A stretch of 64,000 bases of DNA from Methanothrix soehngenii GP6 (GTDB taxonomy: Archaea > Halobacteriota > Methanosarcinia > Methanotrichales > Methanotrichaceae). Shown one piece after another: positions 35,875 to 44,133 of this stretch (the first letter of the stretch is position 1; each line of letters opens with the position of its first letter). Under the pieces are notes generated by a model, which saw only the letters and a program-made list of their open reading frames with translations, did no database searches and was not told the DNA's origin. The stretch spans positions 1,116,001-1,180,000 of the forward strand of contig NC_015416.1 of the NCBI RefSeq assembly GCF_000204415.1, written 5' to 3'. Position numbers and translations under genes: made by a program.

Positions 35875-36504
35875 ATGGAAGAAGAGAAAAAAATGGTTGA
35901 GAACAAGCCAGAAGAAAACAAAACTGAGGAGAAGGCAGAGCCTGTAATCACCCGGAGCATGAGGGAAGAGGCCTGCCCAACCTGCGGAGCGACAGAGCCC
36001 TCCATGCCTGCCGTCCTCCCCGACATGAGCTGGTCCATAGAGAAGCTGATCGCCGCCACCAAGGACAAGCATATGCTTGTGCGCTCCAACGCCATCATGC
36101 TCCTCTCTAAACGGGATATATCTGAGTCCCTGGAGGCTTTAATTGAGGCCCTCAAAGACGAGGAGTATCTGGTAAAGAGCAATGCCATGGTGGCCATTGC
36201 CGGATATGGAAAGCAGGTATCCGATCGCATGATCGAGGCCCTGGAAGATGCAGACAAGGATGTGCGTGCGGGAGCGGCCTGGGTGATCGGTGAGCTGAAG
36301 GAGAACCGGGCGGTGGCTGCTTTAGAGAAGGTGGCCAAGGACGACTATCCCCTGGCCAGGATCCAGGCAAAGGCCTCTTTGATCGCCATGGGCAGGGGAC
36401 CCAAGAAGCCAGAGGCTCAGCCTCCTGTGGCTCAGACGTCTGAAGATTCAACCGAAGAAGGGGACAAAGAGGCAGAGAAGAGCGAAGAGAAGAAGGCAGA
36501 ATAG
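35875..36504 (+). CDS. HEAT-repeat protein with charged tails
   Basis: A 209-residue protein. The N-terminus is acidic and lysine-rich (residues 1-25), followed by one CPTCG pair, four to five PBS-lyase-type HEAT repeats (about 55-170, e.g. ALIEALKDEEYLVKSNAMVAIAGYG, DKDVRAGAAWVIGELK) and a Glu/Lys-rich C-terminal tail. HEAT repeats form protein-binding solenoids; no catalytic residue is seen. It starts 17 nt after iorB and may be co-transcribed, but a role with IorAB is not shown. Confidence 0.8.
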   Translation: MEEEKKMVENKPEENKTEEKAEPVITRSMREEACPTCGATEPSMPAVLPDMSWSIEKLIAATKDKHMLVRSNAIMLLSKRDISESLEALIEALKDEEYLVKSNAMVAIAGYGKQVSDRMIEALEDADKDVRAGAAWVIGELKENRAVAALEKVAKDDYPLARIQAKASLIAMGRGPKKPEAQPPVAQTSEDSTEEGDKEAEKSEEKKAE

Positions 36505-36565
36505 ATCTGCGAATCTTTTTTCTTTTCAGACAAAATATATCAATCATAAGAGCATAGAATATGTT

Positions 36566-36802
36566 ATGGAAGCCCCAATAGGCAAGAGCGTGTACAATTT
36601 TATCGATCTCGTGGGAACCTCAAATGAAAGCTGGGAGGACGCTGTCCAATCTGCAATCAATACTGCGAACCGAAAACTGACCAACGTAAGAATTGCCGAG
36701 GTCACGAGGATGGACACCAGGCTTAGAGAGGGAGGGATAATGGAGTACAGGGTAAGGGTGACTCTCTCCTTTAAGCATGAGGTCGAGCCCGAGACGCTCT
36801 GA
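36566..36802 (+). CDS. Dodecin-like flavin-binding protein
   Basis: A 78-residue protein with the dodecin pattern: VYNFIDLVGTSNESWEDAVQSAINTA, then RIAEVTRMDTRLREGGIMEYRVRVTLSFK. Dodecins assemble as hollow 12-mers that store riboflavin/FMN or, in some archaea, lumichrome. The usual flavin-stacking Trp is present in SWEDA. It stands alone, 61 nt after the HEAT gene, with a T-rich stretch before it. Confidence 0.88.
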   Translation: MEAPIGKSVYNFIDLVGTSNESWEDAVQSAINTANRKLTNVRIAEVTRMDTRLREGGIMEYRVRVTLSFKHEVEPETL

Positions 36803-36880
36803 GCTCAAAATAATCCCCGGATTCCGGGAGATGATCTATAAAAGGAAAGGCTTAACAGCTAAACTAAAGTAAGGGAAAAT

Positions 36881-38005
36881 GTGCCCCGGATAAGCCTGAT
36901 CATCCCCACCAGAAACGAATCCCAAACCATACGCCAGTGTATCCAAAGGGCACTGGAGGCCTTCGAGAAGGCGGGCCTTGAGGGAGAGATAATCGTTGCG
37001 GACAGTTCCACCGACCAGACGGCGGATATCGCTGCCTCCTGCGGGGCGAAGGTTGTATTCCCCCAGAGGCTGGGGTATGGCAATGCATACCTATTGGGTT
37101 TCCAGGAGGCTGGAGGGGACTATATATTTCTCATGGACGGGGACCTCACCTACGACCCCGAGACCATTTTGGATATGCTTCCCTGCCTGGAGAGCGGCGA
37201 GTATGACCTGGTCATGGGATCGAGGCTCAAAGGCAGGATCATCCCAGGAGCGATGCCCGCCCTTCATCGTTATGTAGGAAATCCTATTTTGACCTGGATT
37301 TTGAACAGGCTCTTCTCTGCCGGAATCTCCGACGCCCATTGCGGTCTGCGTGGCATAACCAGGGATGCCCTCTATAAGCTGAACCTCAGGTCCGGGGGAA
37401 TGGAGTTCGCCTCGGAGATGGTGATCGAGGCCGCCTCCCGCGGCTTGAGGATTGCTGAGGTTCCCATTACCTACTATCCCCGCCGGGGAGACTCCAAGCT
37501 GAACTCGTTCACCGATGGCTGGAGGCATATGCGATTCATGATGCTCTACCGGCCAGGGCCCTTTCTGCTCGTCCCGGGCCTGGTAGCACTCCTCCTCGGC
37601 CTGATCCTGGCAGTGGTGGTTTACATAGAGGGTGGCTCGAGGATGCATTCCTTGATCCTGGGGGGACTGCTGCTGATCATCGGCTATCAGATGCTTCTTG
37701 CCGGGATGCATTTCAGAGCTTTTGGCGCTGCCTGGGGCCTTTCCAGGTCGAGCGGAATGAAGAAGCTTATCAGCTACCATTCCCTGGAAAAAGAGCTCTT
37801 AATAGGGCTGGCTCTGCTGGCAGCGGGAATTGTCATTGGCCTCGTGGTCCTCATGAGGTGGAGAGGGGCGGGCTTTGGTGCATTGGATGCCGCCCAGAAC
37901 GCTATGGTGGCCATGATACTCACCATTCTTGGAATTCAGACCATCTTCTCCGGGATGTTCATCAGCCTGCTATTGCTTTACAATGGGCACCAGGATGGCG
38001 AATAA
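36881..38005 (+). CDS. Family 2 glycosyltransferase with C-terminal membrane helices
   Basis: A dolichyl-phosphate mannose synthase-like enzyme. The GT-A core has [23 protein letters not shown], the metal-binding MDGDLTYDP (DxD-like) and [12 protein letters not shown]. From about residue 225, four hydrophobic segments anchor it to the membrane. It probably makes a lipid-linked sugar or extends a surface glycan. The start is GTG 36881 with AAGGG upstream. The next gene begins 3 nt after its stop, forming a two-gene glycan operon. Confidence 0.88.
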   Translation: MPRISLIIPTRNESQTIRQCIQRALEAFEKAGLEGEIIVADSSTDQTADIAASCGAKVVFPQRLGYGNAYLLGFQEAGGDYIFLMDGDLTYDPETILDMLPCLESGEYDLVMGSRLKGRIIPGAMPALHRYVGNPILTWILNRLFSAGISDAHCGLRGITRDALYKLNLRSGGMEFASEMVIEAASRGLRIAEVPITYYPRRGDSKLNSFTDGWRHMRFMMLYRPGPFLLVPGLVALLLGLILAVVVYIEGGSRMHSLILGGLLLIIGYQMLLAGMHFRAFGAAWGLSRSSGMKKLISYHSLEKELLIGLALLAAGIVIGLVVLMRWRGAGFGALDAAQNAMVAMILTILGIQTIFSGMFISLLLLYNGHQDGE

Positions 38006-38008
38006 GAG

Positions 38009-39124
38009 GTGGAGATCGCTTATGTGTACGATGCCGTCTATCCCTGGGTCAAAGGCGGTGCGGAGAAGAGGATCTATGAGATCTCCCGAAGGCTGGCGGC
38101 GCGCGGGCATGTCGTCCACTGCTACGGCATGAAATGGTGGCAGGGAGAGGACGAGATCGAAAGAGAGGGCGTTCGCTTTCATGGCATATGCGAGCCCAGG
38201 CCCCTTTATGTCAATGGAAAGAGATCGATTGGAGAGGCTGCCTACTTTGCCGCCAGGCTGCTTTCTCACCCCTCAAAGGAGGCGGTGGTCGACTGCCAGA
38301 ATTTTCCTTATCTGTCCTGCTTTTCCGCTCGTCTCTTGAACAGTTGGAGGAAGAAGAACCAGAAGCTCTTTATCACCTGGCATGAGGTCTGGAAAGATTA
38401 CTGGCATGAGTACCTGGGAAAGAAGGGAGAAATTGGCAGGATCACGGAATTGATCGCTGCCCGGCTGACCGATCGCAACCTGGCAGTATCGAAGAGGACG
38501 GCCAGGGATCTGGAGAGCCTGGGGGCAAGAGGGGTACAGGTGGTGCCAAACGGCATCGACTGGCAAAAGATCGAGGGGATAGCGCCCTCCCCAAAGAGTT
38601 TTGATATCGTTTTTGCCGGAAGGCTGGCCGCCCATAAGAATATCCACCTCCTAATTCAGGCGGTGAGCATAATGAAGTCAGAGATCCCGGATGTGCGGGC
38701 GGCGATCATTGGCGACGGGCCGGAGATGGAGAGGCTGAGATCGCTGACAGGGAAATTGGGGCTGGAGAAAAATATCGAGTTCTGCGGATTTCTGGAGAAC
38801 TATGATGATGCTCTGGCCCTGATGAAGTCCTCCCGGGCCTTCGCCTCACCCTCCACCAGAGAGGGATTCGGCATGGCCGCCCTGGATGCCAATGCCTGCG
38901 GCCTGCCGGTGGTGACTGTCGAGCACAGGATGAATGCTGTGATGGATCTGGTCACAGAGAATACCGGGATCATCTGCCCGCCTGCGCCCGAGGATCTGGC
39001 AGACGGCCTCCTTTTGGCTCTTCAAGAGAGCCCGAGGATGCGCAGGCCCTGCCTGAAGCTGGCACAGGGCTACGACTGGGAGAGGATCTGCGATCTGGTG
39101 GAAAAGATCTATGAGGAGGAGTAG
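38009..39124 (+). CDS. Family 4 glycosyltransferase
   Basis: A GT-B fold retaining glycosyltransferase of 371 residues. The N-terminal acceptor domain starts IAYVYDAVYPWVKGGAEKR. The donor domain has VVPNGIDW, FAGRLAAHKNIHLLIQAV, IIGDGPE, and the EX7E-type motif STREGFGMAALDANACGLPVV. GTG 38009 follows the family 2 gene closely. The substrate is unknown; context suggests surface polysaccharide or archaellum/S-layer glycan assembly. Confidence 0.9.
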   Translation: MEIAYVYDAVYPWVKGGAEKRIYEISRRLAARGHVVHCYGMKWWQGEDEIEREGVRFHGICEPRPLYVNGKRSIGEAAYFAARLLSHPSKEAVVDCQNFPYLSCFSARLLNSWRKKNQKLFITWHEVWKDYWHEYLGKKGEIGRITELIAARLTDRNLAVSKRTARDLESLGARGVQVVPNGIDWQKIEGIAPSPKSFDIVFAGRLAAHKNIHLLIQAVSIMKSEIPDVRAAIIGDGPEMERLRSLTGKLGLEKNIEFCGFLENYDDALALMKSSRAFASPSTREGFGMAALDANACGLPVVTVEHRMNAVMDLVTENTGIICPPAPEDLADGLLLALQESPRMRRPCLKLAQGYDWERICDLVEKIYEEE

Positions 39125-39571
39125 ATCTGAGGGTAAGATGCAGATAGGAAGAGAGGAATTCTGCGAGACTCGGACAACCCAATTTTAGAGGAGGATAAGG
39201 TGGATCTTCTGACCAGACCGATACTGATTGCTCAGAGCGAGGAGCCGAATAATATATTACATCTTAAAAGCTAACCATATTACCAACTGTATTGTATACA
39301 ACTATAAATATAACGGTCCCGGGCAGAACCACTAGCAAAAGGCGGGAACCAACCAACAATAGCTTGAATTAAAAGTCACTCAAGTCCGGCCTTCTTCGCA
39401 ATCCTATTAGCCCAAAGGCGAGGAAGGAGCACCTATCATGGCAATCATCAAGTACCCATCAAGTACCCATCAAGTACCCATCAAGTGCATGAAAACCACC
39501 AGAGCCTTTCGATTTTCCGTGATTTCTGACTGCCTTGCCATGCCAATTAGTTCGATTCTATCAAGTATCCA
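39125..39571. other. Gene-poor junction with promoter-like palindrome
   Basis: No convincing gene in about 450 nt. GTG 39200 preceded by GAGGAGGATAA opens a 24-codon frame that ends at once, perhaps the cut start of a lost gene. A 10-bp palindrome TTGTATACAA (about 39290) abuts ACTATAAATATA, resembling an operator next to a TATA box. The 11-bp repeats at 39446 follow. This marks the left edge of the AT-rich accessory region. Confidence 0.4.
39446..39488 (+). repeat. 11-bp tandem repeats (CATCAAGTACC)
   Basis: Four head-to-tail units of CATCAAGTACC, the last degenerate (catcaagtgc). Two more variant units (atcaagtatcc, atcaagtaatc) lie at about 39559-39580, across the stop codon of the AAA_4 gene. 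The unit length of 11 bp is one helical turn, as in iteron-type binding sites. Confidence 0.85.
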
Positions 39572-41059
39572 TCAAGTAATCTTGTCCCTTCTTGGGTCAG
39601 CCCAAAACGGGATATATCGCATCAATTTCGGCGCTGCGCTTGGATCGTAGGGAAGGACAAGGCCGGAATCCACTGCTTCGCGGATGAGACGAGAGGCAAG
39701 AGCAAGGTTCCTCTGCTCGATGCCAAACCGCTCTCGAATTGAGGTATTTGTCATATTTTCCCTGTTAACATAGCGCAGGCAGGCATGCAAATACACGGCT
39801 CTAACGCGATCTGCCTTGTCCATCTTGGTCAATGGACGATGCGCAAACAGCACTACTCGAGTATGATCACTTGTAGCCTCCAGCAAAGGAGCTGGAAGTT
39901 GGTACAACTCTGTTTGAAACACCACTTTATCCCATCCACTGCCACGCTCTTCGCAAATTCCGAACCGACGCATGAGTGCAGCCAATGCCTCGTTACGAGA
40001 TCGAGGAGGCGTATCCACAAAGCGATATGTATCAACTAATGGCTTACCTGGATTGGTAACCTCTATGCGGTCCGCAAAGATTTCCACCATCGGGCTCGCA
40101 CCTGCAATTGAAAAATCCTGATGGATGAGCGCATTGGCCACAAGTTCGCGTACCGCCAACTCGGGAAACATAGGTACTTTCTTGCGTAAAGCTTGTCCAA
40201 TTAGCTCATTAGAAGGCAGCAAACCATTGATGTATTCGATAAGACCTTCAAAACCACTAGCATAACCCTTCACAAGGACATATTCCTTGATAGTCTCAAT
40301 TCGATTATTTCCTCGATACTGAATCACTCGTATAGGTTTGCGCTTAAGTGCTGTGAAGCTATCTATCCTCTTGGCAAGCAAAATCGCGCCAAGGTTGGTT
40401 ATATCCCAGCCACTTGCCTCACAGGGTGCAATCAGACTATCATTGGCCAGCGCTTCCAAGATACCAGCACGACTCTCAGGTAATGGAAGCTTCAGCAAAT
40501 CAAAAAAGGCAGGGTAGTCTAACAGCTTTAGTACTTCCTCTCCGCTAACTCGCTCTGCCGCCATACTGCTCTCGAATGGATATCGATCAAAAATATGCCA
40601 AAGAGCTCGTTCCTTCTCTGGGAAATCCTTGAGTCTTTTCTTGTATGAGCCTACCCGGATGAACTCATTACCCTTGAACTGCACAGGTTGGCGGGAAGCG
40701 CGTCCAATTTCTAGCAACACCACAGATAGCCCCTCCACCTTGACTTCGAAGAACTGGAAATGGATTCTAGGTGACAATTCGTGGAGCAGCCAATTTTCCA
40801 ACTCCTCATTACCTACTTTTGTAGTTTTTGGCGAAAACTGAGTGCCTATTATTGAATGATTTCCATCACTCACCCCCCACACTATATAGGCCGAGCTTTT
40901 ACCAGCCAGCGCAGCGGAATTCGATAATGCAGAAATATATTCACCGATATCATGAGGTTCAGCGTAATTGCTTTTGAACTCTACCCATTCGGCTTCTCGA
41001 GGCTGTTTGGATAGCTCATGTACTAAACTGATAATGTAGTCGTTGGTACGTTCATTAAT
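39572..41059 (-). CDS. Schlafen/AlbA_2-domain, AAA_4 'RecG-like' regulator with probable ATT start
   Basis: A 495-residue protein of the divergent AAA_4 family, often annotated as a transcriptional regulator or helicase. The AlbA_2 domain reads EAEWVEFKSNYAEP...ISALSNSAALAGKSSAYIVWGVSDG, then IGTQFSPK. The C-terminal half has ALREL-like VRELVANALIHQDFS, EVTNPG and RFGICEERGSGWDKV. The family normally starts MNERTNDYI. Here that Met codon is ATT (41057-41059) with GAGGG well placed upstream and no other usable start before residue 50, so either ATT initiates or the gene was silenced by a point change. Confidence 0.75.
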   Translation of the reverse strand: MNERTNDYIISLVHELSKQPREAEWVEFKSNYAEPHDIGEYISALSNSAALAGKSSAYIVWGVSDGNHSIIGTQFSPKTTKVGNEELENWLLHELSPRIHFQFFEVKVEGLSVVLLEIGRASRQPVQFKGNEFIRVGSYKKRLKDFPEKERALWHIFDRYPFESSMAAERVSGEEVLKLLDYPAFFDLLKLPLPESRAGILEALANDSLIAPCEASGWDITNLGAILLAKRIDSFTALKRKPIRVIQYRGNNRIETIKEYVLVKGYASGFEGLIEYINGLLPSNELIGQALRKKVPMFPELAVRELVANALIHQDFSIAGASPMVEIFADRIEVTNPGKPLVDTYRFVDTPPRSRNEALAALMRRFGICEERGSGWDKVVFQTELYQLPAPLLEATSDHTRVVLFAHRPLTKMDKADRVRAVYLHACLRYVNRENMTNTSIRERFGIEQRNLALASRLIREAVDSGLVLPYDPSAAPKLMRYIPFWADPRRDKIT

Positions 41060-41086
41060 TAATATCCCTCACGGGCAAGCTCTGAA

Positions 41087-41308
41087 TCATTCAGTCTTCG
41101 TCTTAGCTTCAGCCAAAATATATACCTTGTCGAACATCTTCGATACTTCGATATCCTCCTGAGATTGATTATGTTTTGCAGAACACCTCATATTCCCTGT
41201 GGTGGTATGCACCCCAAATAAGCCTCTTTTAATTGTTTTAGATCGCCCCTCAGCTCCGTGATATGCTCTCACCTCATCCCAGTTTTGAAGATTTGGGTGC
41301 ATGTCCAA
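41087..41308 (-). CDS. Hypothetical 73-residue protein (weak)
   Basis: The frame runs from ATG 41308 to TGA 41087, upstream of and in line with the AAA_4 gene (27-nt gap). I recognise no domain. The composition is plausible for a real protein (NLQNWDEVRAYHGAEGRSK) but there is no clear ribosome site. It may be the remnant of a larger accessory gene. Confidence 0.3.
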   Translation of the reverse strand: MDMHPNLQNWDEVRAYHGAEGRSKTIKRGLFGVHTTTGNMRCSAKHNQSQEDIEVSKMFDKVYILAEAKTKTE

Positions 41309-41618
41309 TGCCTAACGCGGCAGAGAACCCGCAGCCATGCCCCGAATTTCCCAATCTTTCAGATAGCGGCTGTCAAATCATCACCCTTCATGCTATCCAT
41401 AGCAGGATACCTCCCCCGGAGGAGGAGCGAGAAGCTGCAAAGGCCGAGGCCGCCGCTCTGAAGATTTCCCGCCGGAGTGGTCGATAAGGAATATGGGACG
41501 AAGAGGATGCTGTAATGCATCGATCAGGCAAAAATTTTTGCCCCGCACTTGTGTTGGTTGGTCGACAAGAGCGGACATCATTGAAGCTGCTGCAACTACG
41601 TGCTAGTTTCAATTAAGG
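41309..41618. other. Non-coding/degenerate stretch
   Basis: Short overlapping frames on both strands have no family resemblance. A perfect 16-bp palindrome, GGCAAAAATTTTTGCC, lies at 41527-41542. I see nothing else nameable. Confidence 0.35.
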
Positions 41619-41779
41619 GGCTCTTCGCTGAATTATGTGGGTCAGGCCCGGCAGCGGTTATAGTCTCTGTTCCTCTGCGCCTCTGTGGTTGGGTCAGAGC
41701 ATAGCGGTTCACCCCAGATGCAAAAGGATGCAGACAATTTCCGATTCAAGTTCACCCATGCCAAATAGCGAGAGGAGCC
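41619..41779 (+). repeat. MITE-like dispersed repeat, copy A
   Basis: A 161-bp element with imperfect inverted ends: GGCTCTTCGCT at the left and AGCGAGAGGAGCC at the right. It is nearly identical to copy B (46293-46451) over its first 90 bp, including TGTGGGTCAGGCCCGGCAGCG and TCTGTGGTTGGGTCAGAGC, and shares the tail CGATTCAAGTTCACCCAT-like segment. It has no coding capacity and no clear flanking duplication. Confidence 0.85.
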
Positions 41780-41847
41780 AAAATCGATTTATCCCTAATG
41801 CAAAAAAATGTAACATTTGATATGAAATCCAATCCTCACTTCCCATA

Positions 41848-42843
41848 TCAGCCGGACGTGGTTGAATTATACATATCCACGAATATTGTGATCGTCTCGT
41901 TGCTGGCGCTCGCATTGCCAATATTCATATCGTCATCAATCCCGGCGCTCTTCTTCTCTTCGCAATCAGGACATGCGGCGGAATCGCTGGTCCTGACAGG
42001 TATTGCCGATACGCGGTCCACTCCTGCTCGGGTCATGTCCACGAGCTGCGTGGTGTTGACAAATGCGGCATTCTCCGATTTGGCCAACTCGATGAACCTC
42101 TTCAGGGCATCCAGATAATCTCCATTGCCCGATATGGATGTGGTCAGGCTTATCACCAGGGGCTCGTCCCGGCCCTTGATCTCATTATACTTGGCGGCAA
42201 GAGCATCATACCACTCATCGGCCCCCAGACCGTTATCCTTAAAGCAGCTGTCCTGAAGCGGCATCAAACCGTCCGATACCGTATAGCTGCTTGTTGGCAC
42301 AGCATAGAAATCGTGGCCGTCAACCGGATAGGGCCAGACATCGTCCTCATGGCCGGGAGCATAAATGATCCCTGCCTGGAAGCCGGCATTATACTCGATG
42401 CCCAGATCGTCCAGTGCCTTGTAGGTGTCCTCGTTCTGATCAAAGGACAACGGCTTGTATCCCCGAATGGGCTTTTCGTTCTTGCCGCATACATGAGCCG
42501 CACTCGCATAACTATAGGAGCTCTCAAGTATTGCCCGCTGTTCCTTATATGGCATTGTGCTCAATTTTTCATCCGAATGATTTCCCGCCATGCCAAACTC
42601 GATATTCCCATAAAGGCCCAGCTGGGTTAGATACAAAACCAGACTGGATGCGGAAACGTCCTGGGTCAAGAACATGGTTGATGGTATTTTATCCTTGATC
42701 ATCGAGTTGTACACGTTGGCGATATTGTCCCTGTCGTCTGCCGATTGCTCCTCTGTAGGAGTTGCGGATCCGCTCACATCGATCATCAGATTGACGACTT
42801 GCGAGCTCTCCTGCTGCGACATCCCCTCGGGAACGGCAGCCAA
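41848..42843 (-). CDS. Secreted polysaccharide-deacetylase-like protein, 5'-truncated
   Basis: A NodB-type fold is suggested by MIDVSGS near the start, GNHSDEKLSTMPYKEQRAIL (the H-x3-x4 motif), the later SYSYASAAHVCG...RGYKPLSFDQNE, and AFVNTTQLVDM near the end. Some metal ligands are non-canonical, so activity is uncertain. The first usable codon is TTG 42841-42843. Upstream in frame the residues RSLCILAAVPEG look like the end of a signal peptide whose start is missing (stop codon 60 nt further up, no Met). The gene is probably cut at its 5' end near the junction with the next gene. Confidence 0.55.
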   Translation of the reverse strand: MAAVPEGMSQQESSQVVNLMIDVSGSATPTEEQSADDRDNIANVYNSMIKDKIPSTMFLTQDVSASSLVLYLTQLGLYGNIEFGMAGNHSDEKLSTMPYKEQRAILESSYSYASAAHVCGKNEKPIRGYKPLSFDQNEDTYKALDDLGIEYNAGFQAGIIYAPGHEDDVWPYPVDGHDFYAVPTSSYTVSDGLMPLQDSCFKDNGLGADEWYDALAAKYNEIKGRDEPLVISLTTSISGNGDYLDALKRFIELAKSENAAFVNTTQLVDMTRAGVDRVSAIPVRTSDSAACPDCEEKKSAGIDDDMNIGNASASNETITIFVDMYNSTTSG

Positions 42844-42903
42844 AATACATAGGCTCCGGTGACAGTTCTGGAGAAAGATTAATTGATCGATCCTCTCGTT
42901 CTT

Positions 42904-43938
42904 TTACGCTAGATTATATTTTTTCATTATGGTGATTTCTTCTTTGATAGCCACATTAATGGCATCTATAAGGACTGCATTGGTTGCTTCAACTGAGCTA
43001 TTAATCTTGTTATCTGCGGGAGGTAATTTCATATTTCCATATGCGTCAAAGCTGCCCTTCCTTAAGCCCAAATGCGATATATTATTTCTATATTCGGTCT
43101 TTACGTGGTTCTCTAGAAAATTATTTAAGCTTTTGCCAATAAACCTTTTGAAAAATATTCTAGTAAGATCATTATCCGGTATCGTAATGGATGGCCTTTT
43201 GAAGCTTAAATCTTGCTTCAATTTCATCACGTTTTCATTTTGTATTTCTCTTAAACGCTCGCTTATTCTAAAAAGACATAATAATCTATAGTATGGATTG
43301 CATGAGTTAATTGCTTCTCTATAAAGCGTTAGACAAGGACGCAATACTTGCGGAATGTAATTGACAGTAATTATGTCATCCACATCAAGCTCAACTGGCA
43401 TGTATGGCATTGTTGTATAAGATCGCTGCATTCGCCCTTTTTTTGTCAAAACCTCTATACGTTGTATTTGAATTGGTATTCTTTTTCGGAGGCATATCGC
43501 ATCAAGAATTCCAATAAACGTCTTATGAGCAATATCGAGAGCGGAATCTATATTATCTTCGGGTATTGTCATAACGATGCTTCGAAGCAAGCCTTCTATG
43601 CTCTTCAACTCTACAGTGGCCTGGTGCAAATCGGCATTAACATCAGGATAACGATACTCAAACGAGATTTCATTTAATCGATGGTCGCAATGCTCATGGA
43701 AAAGCAAATGGGAAAAACCTTCCCAGGGGTTAACGTGGTGTTCAGTATCATTAAAATATATAAGGAACTCGGAAGCCAAAAAACATTTGACAACAAAGGG
43801 TCCCTTATATGTGCCAACATCATCAAAATCGATAGTAACTGTAGAGCCCTGAAATTTTAGTGGCAGATCGGAAATCCCAACTGTTCTGTCGTCGACTTTT
43901 TTAAAATGATCTTTTATACCCAGAGGGCTATATTTCAT
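42904..43938 (-). CDS. Hypothetical AT-rich gene, 344 residues
   Basis: No confident family. The C-terminal helical part (LLCLFRISERLREIQ..., NHVKTEYRNNISHLGLRKGS) has the look of HEPN-like or defence-associated proteins sometimes named MauJ-like, but I cannot confirm this. Base composition is much richer in A/T than the core genes, pointing to transfer. A TATAAAT box (43961-43967, minus strand) sits 26 nt from the ATG, so the message should be leaderless. Confidence 0.65.
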   Translation of the reverse strand: MKYSPLGIKDHFKKVDDRTVGISDLPLKFQGSTVTIDFDDVGTYKGPFVVKCFLASEFLIYFNDTEHHVNPWEGFSHLLFHEHCDHRLNEISFEYRYPDVNADLHQATVELKSIEGLLRSIVMTIPEDNIDSALDIAHKTFIGILDAICLRKRIPIQIQRIEVLTKKGRMQRSYTTMPYMPVELDVDDIITVNYIPQVLRPCLTLYREAINSCNPYYRLLCLFRISERLREIQNENVMKLKQDLSFKRPSITIPDNDLTRIFFKRFIGKSLNNFLENHVKTEYRNNISHLGLRKGSFDAYGNMKLPPADNKINSSVEATNAVLIDAINVAIKEEITIMKKYNLA

Positions 43939-43960
43939 GGAGCAAGAATTTAATTAGCTG

Positions 43961-43967
43961 ATTTATA
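43961..43967 (-). promoter_or_regulatory. TATA box for the 344-residue gene
   Basis: TATAAAT on the minus strand, centred 26 nt upstream of the ATG at 43938, the standard archaeal distance to the transcription start. The remaining gap to 44133 shows only a small CTCTTTACGAAGAG hairpin. Confidence 0.6.
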
Positions 43968-44133
43968 CTTTTTTTGGTAATTTGAAACTTAGGTAGTTTG
44001 CGGGTCCTCTTTGTCGACCAGTGCCCATTATCGCTAAATCTAGCATAAACACCGTCTCCAGAACAAACCATCGGAATAGGAATTCTCTTTACGAAGAGTT
44101 AAATCCATTGCCGTCCATTAATATATCGTACTG

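Noticed and set aside
39446-39488. CRISPR array
   Set aside because: The units are only 11 bp, directly adjacent and without spacers; no cas gene is in the window.
39438-39650. Possible 70-residue gene beginning ATGGCAATCATCAAG with an upstream GGAG
   Set aside because: Its N-terminal codons are the 11-bp tandem repeats read in shifting frames and its end is antisense to the AAA_4 gene; the composition is not protein-like.
41258-41487. Overlapping short plus-strand frames ending EEREAAKAEAAALKISRRSGR
   Set aside because: No homology I recognise, no start signal, and they lie in degenerate DNA next to a MITE.
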